DNA of 64,000 nt from Oscillospiraceae bacterium (GTDB lineage Bacteria; Bacillota; Clostridia; Oscillospirales; Acutalibacteraceae): contig SVOB01000001.1 in assembly GCA_015066565.1 (NCBI GenBank), positions 620,001-684,000 of the forward strand, given 5' to 3'. This document shows positions 9,501-17,567 of this stretch, in pieces. How positions within the stretch are numbered: the stretch's first letter is position 1; each line of letters opens with the position of its first letter. A program made the translations under genes and the position numbers. The notes beneath the pieces are model-generated. The model did not search any database. It was not told where the DNA came from and saw only the letters and a program-made list of their open reading frames with translations.

Positions 9501-12036
9501 CGGCGGCAATGTTACAGCCACATCTTCAAGCGGAAGCGCCATCGGCGCGGGTTACTCGGCAGTCTTTGATTCAATTACAATCAACGGCGGTAATGTCAGC
9601 GCTGCTTCAAGCGGTTATCATGCCGGTATCGGAGGCAGGGCAAAGGATACATCCGCTCAGCCGATAGTCATTAACGGAGGTTATGTTTCGGCAGAGGGCG
9701 GTCGCAATTCCGCAGCCATAGGCGCAAGAGAAAACGTGCCGATGAAGGCAGTCACAATTAACGGCGGTACTGTTATTGCGGCTGCAGGTACAAACGGTAC
9801 GGGAATCGGTGACTCGCCGACTTATTCGAATCAGGATTGTATTATTACACTTAACTGGACTTCGACCGAAGATACATATCGTTCGGACGGTTACACAGGT
9901 GTTGTGACATTTGCAAAGGATTTTATCCTTGACGGAACAACAACAGCGGCAACAGCCTCGAATATCAACGGCGCAACAATTATTCCCGATATTGACCTTA
10001 CAGTCCGTTTCCTTGATACCGACGGTGTAACGGAGCTTTTACTTCCCCAGACGGTAAAGAACGGTATGAGCGCAACGCAGCCCGCTTCGGACCCCGAAAA
10101 ACCGGGTTACGCATTCAACGGCTGGCTTGTTGACGGCGATGCATTTGATTTCTCATACAGCTTGAGAAATGATACTGATATTATTGCCGATTTCGAAGCG
10201 ATTCCCGTAGTCAGCTACCTTGATGCAAACGGCAACTCTCAGAACTGTTCGGCATATTACACGGTTGACAGCGGCAAGACCGCATTTTCAAATAACTGGT
10301 ATGTTGTTAACGGTGAAGTAATAACCGATTCAAGAATCACGGTCAGCGGAACGGTTAATCTTATTCTCTGCGACGATGCAACGCTTACCGCAAGAAAGGG
10401 TATTGAAGTTCCCGACGGCGCAACGCTTAATATTTATGCTCAGTCGGGCAGAACGGGAGCACTTGAGGTTACGCTTCCCGATAACAATACAGCGAGTATC
10501 GGCGTTTCAAACGGCGAGGATGCAGGTACAATCAATATCAACGGCGGTGTTATCACGGTTGAATCGGGCGTTAACGCGGCGGCTATCGGCGGCGGCAACA
10601 GCGGTTCGGTTACATTCAACGGCGGTAATATAACGGCAAACGGTTTTGTCGGCGCAGATATGGATGCAGCAAATGGCGACGGCTACAGCGTAACGCTTAA
10701 CTGGACAAATGCATCCGACAGTTATTATGCTACGATTTATAAGGCCGACATAACTCTTGAAAACGATTTCTTCTACAGCGGAACGACAAATCTCGTTGAC
10801 ATTCCGCTTAACGGCTACACTACAATTATTCCTGCGACTAATTTCGTAGAATACTATGACGGCTTCGGCAACAGAATGGCTTGCACAAACTACACCGTAC
10901 TGACAGATACAAATACTATTTACTTAAGCGACGGCGGCTGGTATGTGGTTAATGCAGACACAACCATAACCCGAGCCATAAGCGTTAACGGCACATCGCA
11001 TATTATTCTTTGCGACGGAGTTACGCTTCGGGCACAGAATATCGCAGTCGGCGCTTCGGGCGCTGTTTACATCTACGGTCAGAAAGAAAACACAGGTGCG
11101 TTCCGCAGTGTTCCTCCCGCTTCGGGAACAGGCAACTTTGCGGGTATAGGCGGCTCCGGAAACAGTGATACGGGTGAAATCCACATCCTCGGCGGTAAGA
11201 TTACCGCACACGGATACAACGGCGCGGCAGGCATCGGCGGCAGTGCGTTGCACAGTGCTTCGATAATTGAAATTGCCCGCGCAACGGTCAGCGCAGACGG
11301 CGGCAACACCACAATCAGCGGAGTCACCGTAGGAGGCGCAGGCATCGGAGGCGGCATTCAGGGCAAGAGCGGAACAATCACTATTCACAGCGGTAAGGTT
11401 ACCGTACTGGGCGGTTCGGGCGCAGCAGGTATCGGTTCCGGCTATAATGCCACGGGTACAACCGCCAAGCAGTTTGATATAACAATCAACGGCGGTGAAG
11501 TTGATGCTCAGGGCGGCGGATATATGTATTCAAGTCAAACCTATTACGGCGCAGGTATCGGTACCGGTGTAGCGGACCCGTCAAGCACGGTCAAGTATAT
11601 TATCGCTTACGGTGATATTAACATCTGGGGCGGTAAGGTTACTGCAAACCTCACAGGAGCAGGCGACGGATTTACGCCCAACAGACCTACCTATAATGTC
11701 AACATTACGCTCAGCTGGACGAATGCAGGCGACTATATCGAAGCAGACGATTACAGCTACAATACTCTTACGTTTGCAAAGGATTTCTACCTTGACGGAA
11801 CAACAACCCTTGCGACGGAAGCTAATATAGCAGGCAACAGAATTGTTCCGACTGTCGCAAATTACGACATCAACGAGGACGGTTACTTTGATGTCAACGA
11901 CGTTGCGTTTGTAATGGCGGCTTCTGTCGGAGAAGTTGAAATGACTTCAACTCAGGAAACAAGAGCCGACCTTAATAACGACACGGTTGTCGACGCATTT
12001 GACGCGGCTTGGCTTGACAGACGGTTTTATTCATAA
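6523..12036 (+). CDS. Giant secreted repeat protein with InlB-type domains and a C-terminal dockerin
   Basis: This 1837-residue protein has an N-terminal signal peptide (about 1-30) and five copies of a large module starting near residues 34, 446, 815, 1226 and 1441. Each opens with a short segment like SYVDENG or SYLDANG, then a GWYVVNG/ILCDG stretch, then glycine-rich repeats resembling INGGTVTATGG and AGIGG that should form a parallel beta-helix. Three modules end in an InlB B-type repeat (about 385-445, 745-812, 1165-1230; for example PTKTGYTFVRWE). The end is a type I dockerin (about 1780-1837) with two calcium loops, DINEDGYFDVND and DLNNDTVVDAFD. No catalytic domain is visible. It is probably an adhesin or structural subunit docked onto a surface cohesin such as the one at 52200-55982. 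The function is inferred. Confidence 0.85.
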   Translation: MNNFRLRKIMAVVICLLFLCNVFTVNIVALDAVSYVDENGASHSVTDYTVFTGGNSYVTLNDGVYVVNSNISVFGAIYVSGNADLILCDGYTLESRDRLVVNPGATLNIYGQSAGTGTLKAISAYQVYQSNRSDSIKVNGQLIINSGTVNAVGEYEHTGITGSGVITINGGTVTATGGSNGAGIGGSYNDNNASVTGSLIINGGTVTATGGQYGAGIGGAGKTGTATGGSWGTIEINGGTVTASSGQYAAAIGCGYPTACGNITINGGTVTATPHVDANGTKGEAFGKYGVYITGGGLEYRGSIGTVEINGGNITANGSIGGSSTVLNWTNLTDSVYAAEYTSSDISILNDFQVGTQPVFATPYNIAGQTIHAYNGPYNYVNLFDDDGVTPIASPIKVIPGGIPVKPENPTKTGYTFVRWELGGSAYNFNTAVSSDIDVLAKWDQHYSVSYIGTTGVTETLAGNEYTEICSTNLPTTLTNGYYVVGSGATYNTRITIQGSVSIILRDGYTLNLNNGGIRVEQGNYLHIFGQTNGSGKLICSYPGDGNAAIGSNAKTDANTTEKSGNIFIYGGEITATASNYAAGIGGGRYSAGGYITLNGGKVTAKGVQGAAIGDGYMGIGTRVDITGGTVIATGGAYSAAIGGSNASRSGVSTVNISGGTVTATAYSYTNSSTHVTTTYYGIGAPDASKAVVNLDWTSSNSSIFATNYNANTINFQNNFVLQDTYTVADVDNIDGNRIVPCTSNVYTVDFYDETGSTPIYSQIRTVDGQTVARPNNPTKTGYRFVEWRLNGVAFDFSTPITANTVLRAHWVEGGDVPYIDADGVSQVKTQGSYEYIETTGEAVTLSSGWYVVSGEISLAKRLVISGTVNIILSDGCVFDVPKGITCTGSNTLNIYAQSGGTGELNCKSPDANNAAIGGVSYAVPGNITINGGVINAKASTYAAAIGGGSNHGGGNITINGGEVNAAAGTYSAAVGSAYNSQNSGDNTVIVINGGNVTATSSSGSAIGAGYSAVFDSITINGGNVSAASSGYHAGIGGRAKDTSAQPIVINGGYVSAEGGRNSAAIGARENVPMKAVTINGGTVIAAAGTNGTGIGDSPTYSNQDCIITLNWTSTEDTYRSDGYTGVVTFAKDFILDGTTTAATASNINGATIIPDIDLTVRFLDTDGVTELLLPQTVKNGMSATQPASDPEKPGYAFNGWLVDGDAFDFSYSLRNDTDIIADFEAIPVVSYLDANGNSQNCSAYYTVDSGKTAFSNNWYVVNGEVITDSRITVSGTVNLILCDDATLTARKGIEVPDGATLNIYAQSGRTGALEVTLPDNNTASIGVSNGEDAGTININGGVITVESGVNAAAIGGGNSGSVTFNGGNITANGFVGADMDAANGDGYSVTLNWTNASDSYYATIYKADITLENDFFYSGTTNLVDIPLNGYTTIIPATNFVEYYDGFGNRMACTNYTVLTDTNTIYLSDGGWYVVNADTTITRAISVNGTSHIILCDGVTLRAQNIAVGASGAVYIYGQKENTGAFRSVPPASGTGNFAGIGGSGNSDTGEIHILGGKITAHGYNGAAGIGGSALHSASIIEIARATVSADGGNTTISGVTVGGAGIGGGIQGKSGTITIHSGKVTVLGGSGAAGIGSGYNATGTTAKQFDITINGGEVDAQGGGYMYSSQTYYGAGIGTGVADPSSTVKYIIAYGDINIWGGKVTANLTGAGDGFTPNRPTYNVNITLSWTNAGDYIEADDYSYNTLTFAKDFYLDGTTTLATEANIAGNRIVPTVANYDINEDGYFDVNDVAFVMAASVGEVEMTSTQETRADLNNDTVVDAFDAAWLDRRFYS

Positions 12037-12067
12037 GCGTTGATTATCTTTGTTATATAAAGCTAAA

Positions 12068-12106
12068 TTACCCCGAGGCAAAAAGATGCCTCGGGGTAAT
12101 GTTTTC
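12068..12106 (+). terminator. Intrinsic terminator after the giant dockerin gene
   Basis: TTACCCCGAGGCA (12068-12080) pairs with TGCCTCGGGGTAA (12087-12099), followed by TGTTTT. It shares a CCCCGA/TCGGGG core with terminators at 29774, 44263, 46166 and 56000. Confidence 0.85.
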
Positions 12107-12285
12107 GTTGTATATTTGTCACCCTTTTGTCACACAAAAAGTGATAAAATTAAAGATAATAGTTTTCATAAGAGAGAATAATATATTATATGAATTCAGG
12201 CAAAAACACATAATTCATATTTATTTATATAAATCGGCGCAGTTACAGATAAATATAATGTGTATTCTCTGAAGGAGGGAATATT

Positions 12286-12465
12286 ATGAAAAAAACCGTT
12301 TCGTTAGTTCTTGCGGCAGTGCTTATTATTTCGGTCTTTGCATGCTGTGTCAGAAAAGCGCACCGAGGACATTTCCCCGATGCGCTTTTTATATTGGCTT
12401 ATATGCTTCACTCCGCAAGCCGACGCTCCGGCTTTAAAAATTACGCTATTACTTATTCCCGTTGA
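12286..12465 (+). pseudogene. Decayed lipoprotein start reading through a terminator
   Basis: An ATG behind a strong GGAGGG site opens a 59-codon frame. The first 21 residues are a good lipoprotein signal (MKKTVSLVLAAVLIISVFAC, lipobox VFAC). The frame then runs straight into a strong terminator hairpin (12354-12390: AAAAGCGCA paired with TGCGCTTTTT) and becomes basic and non-protein-like. I read this as a lipoprotein gene whose body was deleted, joining the signal sequence to its own terminator. A short secreted peptide cannot be excluded. The promoter of the next gene begins at its stop codon. Confidence 0.5.
12354..12390 (+). terminator. Terminator hairpin inside the decayed lipoprotein frame
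   Basis: AAAAGCGCA (12354-12362) pairs with TGCGCTTTTT (12381-12390), giving a GC-rich stem and U run. Its position inside an open frame supports the view that the frame is a remnant. Confidence 0.7.
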
Positions 12466-12490
12466 CACATATATCCCTGTACTGTATAAT
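12462..12490 (+). promoter_or_regulatory. Perfect consensus promoter for the LRR-dockerin gene
   Basis: TTGACA (12462-12467), 17-base spacer, TATAAT (12485-12490), 95 bases before the ATG at 12585. Both boxes are exact consensus, which suggests strong transcription. Confidence 0.8.
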
Positions 12491-12584
12491 GAAAATGGTT
12501 AAATATTAATTATTTATTCGTAATATTCTTTTGGCGCATATTCCCGGCACATTCCCCACTAAATAATCCAACGGAGGAATTACT

Positions 12585-15500
12585 ATGAAAAAGGCGTTAT
12601 CAATTCTTCTGTCGCTGATACTTGTATTAGCGGCATTACCGTTTTCGGCGGTTGAATCGGCTGCGACCGATTATTACACAAGTCAGGACGGGCTCTGGGT
12701 TTATTATCTTGATCCTGACAACGGTTACGCAATAATTTACAACAACGCTAACAAGGCGTATCTCGGCACGGACGCAAACGTAACCGTTCCGTCAGTTATT
12801 GACGGCCATACTGTTGTGTCACTCGGTCAGTATTCATTCAAAGCCTGCACAACTCTTGAAAGCATTGTTATCCCAAGCACGGTTGAAACGATTGCAAATC
12901 ATGTTTTCTATGACTGCACAAATCTTGCGAGCGTTACGATAAACGGCAATGTAGGCGGTATCGCCCAGTACACATTTTATAATTGCCAGTCGCTTACTGA
13001 GATTAACCTTCCCGATACGGTGCAGACTATCGGAAGTTATGCTTTCTGTAATTGCAGTAACCTTGAAAAGATATTTATTCCTACAGGTTTAACGTATATT
13101 GACGGATATGCTTTTAATAACTGTAATAAGCTCGCAACCTATGTAAAAGATTTGGCTGCCTGGTGCGGCATAAATTTCTACAACGGTTCGGGTTATTACT
13201 CAAACCCAATGGAGAGAGGTCACATTCTCTATATCTATGACAGCGTTGCGGATGATTATGTTCTCGCTGAGGATATCGTTATTCCGAACGGCGTAACAGG
13301 TATTCCCGTCGATGCTTTTGACGGCTGTACGACGGTTAAAAGCATCGTTATTCCCGAGGGAGTTACAACACTCGGTCAATATACCTTCAGGGGATGCACC
13401 AACCTCGAAAGCGTTTCTATTCCGTCAACAATGACGGCAATCAGCAACAATGCTTTTCAGTCCTGCAATAAGCTCAACGCCGTTCACACACCGAGCATAG
13501 AGGCTTGGTGCAATATAACTTTTGCAGACAGCGGCGCAAACCCGTTGAGCTATGCGAAAAATCTTTATATAGGCGACACTCTTGCAACCGATATTACAAT
13601 TCCGTCAACGGTAACGACTGTTAAGAATAACGCGTTTTACTACTGCACATCCCTTGTTAACGTGACACTTGCAAGCGGAGTTACGACGGTTAATCAGGCA
13701 GCATTTTACAACTGTACAAATCTTGAAACCGTAACAATTCCCGATACGCTTACAACCATAAATAACTATGCGTTTTACAACTGTAACAAACTCAATGCGG
13801 TTTATATAACCGACCTTGAAGCGTGGTGTGATATTACATTTACAAATGTGGATGCAAATCCTTTGTATAAGGCTCACAATCTTTATATCAATAATGTTCT
13901 TTCGACAGTTACCGTTCCGACAACGGTTTCACAGATTAAACAGTACACATTTGCAGGGCTCGGAAATGATGTCATTATTCCCGGCAATGTTACAACAATC
14001 GGAAACTATGCATTTTACGGCGGTACGCTTGAGAGCGCAACCTTACAGGAGGGCGTTCAGACAATCAAGAGCAATGCGTTCTGCGAATGCAGACAGATGA
14101 CAAGCATTTATTTCCCGACTACAATTACCGTTACAGAGAATTACGCTTTCAACTTTTGCAGTAAGCTCGGAACTTACATCACCGATATGGAAGCTTGGTG
14201 CAATGTTCAGTTCGGCGACAGCGGCGGATATTACGCCAACCCGCTGGAAACAGGTCATAATCTCTATCTTAACGGAAATCTTGTAACCGACCTTGTAATT
14301 CCGGATACAATTACGGAAATTAAATACTGCTCATTTATGGGCGGCTCTTGTATTAAAACCGTAACAATTCCCGAGGGCGTTACAACAATAGGCAGACTTG
14401 CTTTCTATTACTGTACGAATCTTGAAAGTATTACAATTCCGAGCACATTAACAACAATTCATAATGACCGTGTTTTCCAGAGCTGTAGTAATCTTAAAGA
14501 AGTTCACATTTCCGACCTTGAGGCGTGGTGCAATATTCCGTTCCCGAACAATTCTTCAAATCCGTTGTACTATGCGAAAAATCTCTATCTCGGAAATAAC
14601 AAGATAACCGATTTGGTAATTCCGAGTACCGTTACAACAATCAAACCGTACACCTTCTATAACTGCTCGGGATTAACAAGCCTGACAATTCCCGACAACG
14701 TAACTGCAATAAGCAACGAATCTTTCTATGGATGTTCAGGGCTTCAAAGCATAACGGTTGGTGATTCGCTTACGACCGTAGGCAACAACGCATTCTATAA
14801 CTGTAGCGGTCTGAATGCCGTATATATAACCGACCTTGAACAATGGTGTGACATTCAGTTCGGAAATCAGACTTCAAATCCTCTGTATTACGGACACAAT
14901 CTTTATGTAAACAATGTTTGTTCGGATATTACAATTCCGAGTACAGTTACTCAGCTTAAACAGTATGCATTCACAGGACTTGCAAACAATGTAACAATCC
15001 CCGGAAACGTTACCGAAATTGGTTTGTATGCATTTGCAGACGGAAAGTTTACTACCGCCGTAATGCAGGAGGGTGTTCAGATAATCAAGGACCATGCCTT
15101 CAATAACTGTAAAAATATGACGAGCGTTTATTTCCCCGCAAGCATAACAAAGACAGAGGAATATGCGTTTGGCAGCTGCACTAACTGCAGTACATATATT
15201 ACCGACCTTGAAGCATGGTGCAATGTTCAGTTCGGCGGTGGCGGCGGATATTATGCAAACCCGCTGGAAACCGGACGCAATCTCTACCTTAACAATGAAC
15301 TTGTAACCGATCTCGTTATACCCGATTCGGTTACCGAATTAAAGTATTGCTCATTCATGGGTTGTTCAATGCGGAGTGTCAGGCTGCCAAAAGGACTTAC
15401 AAAAATCGGTAATCTTTCATTCTATAACTGCACAAATCTCAAGAGCATTGTCATTCCCGATACCGTAGAAACTATCGGTACGGACCGTGTGTTTGCATAC

Positions 15501-16964
15501 TGTAACTCCCTGACCGATTATTATTGCTTCATAGGTACAAGAGGCGACACGTACTGGACTACCGCCGCAACCAAGAATTACATGGGCGATATGAATACTG
15601 ACGGTGTGATTGACGCTCTGGACGTGGCGGATGTAATGAGCGTAGCATCGGGAAATACCGTTCCCAATGACGAGGTACTTGAAATCGCAGCCGACTATAA
15701 CCTTGACGGAGTAATTGACGGCTTTGATGCGGCCGCAATTGACAGGTATTTTGATTCCGTCATCCATCCGAGAAAAGTTTCTGTAAACAATCTCGAGCAG
15801 TTACAGACGGCACTTAATACCGAATCCGTAAGAGAGGTAATCGTAACAACGGCAATCACACTTCCCGACGGAACTGTGCTTGACGGTTTAGGGAAAACAG
15901 TCCGTGTTGAAAAGCCCTATGTCAGAGAAGACGGCACGCTTGAAACATCGGCAACCCCGAGCAGAGTTTTTTCAATTGAAAGCGGTTCGCATGTAAGTAT
16001 CAGCAATATGACCGTTATGGGCGGTGAAAAAAGCGGTACGGCGGCCATTTCATTAATACACGGATATTTAACTATGGAAAACGTTAATGTTGTCCGTTCA
16101 AACCGTGGTCTGGACAGCAACGGAACTGCCATTCTGAAGAACTGTAATTTTTCTCTTAATGTCTGCAAAAGCGCAGGCGCTATCTGGACAGGCAGCGGAG
16201 CGATACTTGTTCTTGACGGCTGCTCCTTTACCAAAAACCGTTCCAACGGCGGTTCTTCAAGCGGCGGCGGTGCAATCGGATTAAGCGGTTCGGGTTCGTA
16301 TTTATATGCAAACAATACTGTTTTTGCAGATAATGCATCTCAGGAAATCGGCGGCGCAATAAATGTTTACGACGGAAACGCTTATTTGATGAATTGTACC
16401 GTTACCGGCAACTGCACGAGCAATTCTGCCTCCTGCGGCGGCGGAATAGGAAAGAACGGCGGAAGCTTTTATGCGGTCAACTGCCTGTTCACAGACAACT
16501 ACGCCACAATAAAATCAACTCCGACACGCAGTGATATCGGTAAATACAGCGGCTCAAATTCAGTTCTCTATAATTGCCTTTACGGTACTCTTCAAGGCAG
16601 CGCAACCGTAAATGACTGTAAGACGGATTTAACCGCTACTGTCGCAAATGAATATGCAAACGCACCGATTATCCTTTCGGAAGGAACAATGTCGGTCGAC
16701 TTCATTCATCCCGTTCTTTCGGACGGAACGAACAGCTTTTCAAAATATGTTCCCGTGAATCCGAACGGAAATGCCACAACGGGCGGAGTGTCAACATACT
16801 TTGATTACTCGGATATAAACAATGTCAAAATGGGATACGGCACAGATGATAATATTATTGCTCTTGGTGGACTTACCGCTCCCGACTCAGGCAAAAAGGT
16901 AACAACTTATCTTGAAGGCGGTGTGCGCAACGGAAACGTTATCGGCGCATCTGCCTGCGGTTAA
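12585..16964 (+). CDS. Secreted BspA-like leucine-rich-repeat protein with internal dockerin and beta-helix tail
   Basis: This 1459-residue protein starts with a signal peptide (about 1-28, MKKALSILLSLILVLAALPF). Residues 45-1000 are Treponema/BspA-type leucine-rich repeats, seen as many copies of IPSTVTTI..AFYNCTNL..VTIP units. A recurring insert built around LEAWCNI and NPLYYAKNLYL appears about seven times. A type I dockerin lies inside (about 1001-1062: MGDMNTDGVIDALDVAD and DYNLDGVIDGFDAAAID). After it comes a parallel beta-helix with CNF, GGGAIGLSG and similar turns (1066-1459). A dockerin in the middle of the chain is less usual than a terminal one. The likely role is surface adhesion, docked by a cohesin. 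The gene ends at a recombination scar (next entries), so its original 3' end may have been altered. Confidence 0.85.
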   Translation: MKKALSILLSLILVLAALPFSAVESAATDYYTSQDGLWVYYLDPDNGYAIIYNNANKAYLGTDANVTVPSVIDGHTVVSLGQYSFKACTTLESIVIPSTVETIANHVFYDCTNLASVTINGNVGGIAQYTFYNCQSLTEINLPDTVQTIGSYAFCNCSNLEKIFIPTGLTYIDGYAFNNCNKLATYVKDLAAWCGINFYNGSGYYSNPMERGHILYIYDSVADDYVLAEDIVIPNGVTGIPVDAFDGCTTVKSIVIPEGVTTLGQYTFRGCTNLESVSIPSTMTAISNNAFQSCNKLNAVHTPSIEAWCNITFADSGANPLSYAKNLYIGDTLATDITIPSTVTTVKNNAFYYCTSLVNVTLASGVTTVNQAAFYNCTNLETVTIPDTLTTINNYAFYNCNKLNAVYITDLEAWCDITFTNVDANPLYKAHNLYINNVLSTVTVPTTVSQIKQYTFAGLGNDVIIPGNVTTIGNYAFYGGTLESATLQEGVQTIKSNAFCECRQMTSIYFPTTITVTENYAFNFCSKLGTYITDMEAWCNVQFGDSGGYYANPLETGHNLYLNGNLVTDLVIPDTITEIKYCSFMGGSCIKTVTIPEGVTTIGRLAFYYCTNLESITIPSTLTTIHNDRVFQSCSNLKEVHISDLEAWCNIPFPNNSSNPLYYAKNLYLGNNKITDLVIPSTVTTIKPYTFYNCSGLTSLTIPDNVTAISNESFYGCSGLQSITVGDSLTTVGNNAFYNCSGLNAVYITDLEQWCDIQFGNQTSNPLYYGHNLYVNNVCSDITIPSTVTQLKQYAFTGLANNVTIPGNVTEIGLYAFADGKFTTAVMQEGVQIIKDHAFNNCKNMTSVYFPASITKTEEYAFGSCTNCSTYITDLEAWCNVQFGGGGGYYANPLETGRNLYLNNELVTDLVIPDSVTELKYCSFMGCSMRSVRLPKGLTKIGNLSFYNCTNLKSIVIPDTVETIGTDRVFAYCNSLTDYYCFIGTRGDTYWTTAATKNYMGDMNTDGVIDALDVADVMSVASGNTVPNDEVLEIAADYNLDGVIDGFDAAAIDRYFDSVIHPRKVSVNNLEQLQTALNTESVREVIVTTAITLPDGTVLDGLGKTVRVEKPYVREDGTLETSATPSRVFSIESGSHVSISNMTVMGGEKSGTAAISLIHGYLTMENVNVVRSNRGLDSNGTAILKNCNFSLNVCKSAGAIWTGSGAILVLDGCSFTKNRSNGGSSSGGGAIGLSGSGSYLYANNTVFADNASQEIGGAINVYDGNAYLMNCTVTGNCTSNSASCGGGIGKNGGSFYAVNCLFTDNYATIKSTPTRSDIGKYSGSNSVLYNCLYGTLQGSATVNDCKTDLTATVANEYANAPIILSEGTMSVDFIHPVLSDGTNSFSKYVPVNPNGNATTGGVSTYFDYSDINNVKMGYGTDDNIIALGGLTAPDSGKKVTTYLEGGVRNGNVIGASACG

Positions 16965-17345
16965 CGACTTTAACGCATCAGCTGACAGACAGTATATTGT
17001 GCTTGAAGCAGATGTCAAGCCCGTCAACGACACCTCTGCCGGCGACATATATTTCGGCGCTTCTCAGGCGAGCGGCAGTTGGACTCATTCCGTCTGCAGA
17101 TTCGGCATGGCGAATAACGGATTTTTCAGCGGAACAGGCGACAGCACATCATTCATCAGTACCGAACATACAAACACGAACGGAAACTGGTATCATTTAA
17201 AACTGGTATTGGACACAAGCAATTATAAATACTATGTAAGCGTTGACGGAACAGTTCTCAACCCCGACGGGTATCAGTCGGCTTCGACAACTCCCGAATG
17301 GTTCTCATTAGGCGCAGGGAACGCAGGACAAAACACCGCATATTA
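16963..17345 (+). pseudogene. Fragment of a concanavalin/LamG-like sugar-binding domain
   Basis: Immediately after the LRR gene, in another frame, about 127 codons read like a beta-sandwich lectin domain: YIVLEADVKPVND, DIYFGASQASGSWTHSVCRF, GNWYHLKLVLDTSNYKYYV. There is no start codon or ribosome site of its own; the open frame begins inside the LRR gene. It stops making sense near 17345, where an antisense response-regulator fragment begins. It is probably the severed end of a large secreted glycoside hydrolase or binding protein. Confidence 0.55.
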
Positions 17346-17475
17346 CGAATTACACGCGTCGCTTCAAGTCCGTCCATTTCGGGCATACGCATATCCATAA
17401 GAATAGCCGAGTAAAACCCCTCAGGATGTGTCGAGAACATTTCAACAGCAACGGGCACCTTATCTGATTTACGAC
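17346..17475 (-). pseudogene. Fragment of a response-regulator receiver domain
   Basis: Read leftward, this stretch encodes VAVEMFSTHPEGFYSAILMD then MRMPEMDGLEATRVIR. That is the core of a CheY-like receiver, with the phospho-acceptor aspartate in LMDMRMP, as found at the end of hybrid histidine kinases. Both ends are cut and nothing upstream or downstream continues the domain. It lies head-on to the lectin fragment, so at least two rearrangements met here. Confidence 0.6.
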
Positions 17476-17514
17476 TGATTTACCTGTTTAAACGCTTATA
17501 TTTGCATAAAGCGA

Positions 17515-17556
17515 AAAACAGGCAGGGATTAAATAATTCCTGCCTGTTTTGTTTTG
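17515..17556 (-). terminator. Terminator for the leftward lipoprotein/MMPL operon
   Basis: AAAACAGGCAGG (from 17515) pairs with CCTGCCTGTTTT (ending about 17550). The U run in the leftward direction (TTTTTC after the stem) serves the operon ending at 17568. The rightward side also has GTTTT, so it may act in both directions. Confidence 0.8.
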
Positions 17557-17567
17557 ACTTGAATAAA

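Noticed and set aside
7021-9800. CRISPR-like regular repeats
   Set aside because: The periodic similarity is in-frame coding for INGGTV/AGIGG units, with variable lengths and no conserved repeat-spacer pattern.
6919-11388. Open frames on the minus strand and in other frames inside the giant dockerin gene (for example 6919-7347 and 10924-11388)
   Set aside because: Low-complexity shadows of the glycine-rich repeats; no ribosome sites, and the composition mirrors the real frame.
15917-16315. 132-codon minus-strand frame within the LRR-dockerin gene
   Set aside because: Antisense shadow of the beta-helix coding region with proline/serine-rich nonsense and no start signals.
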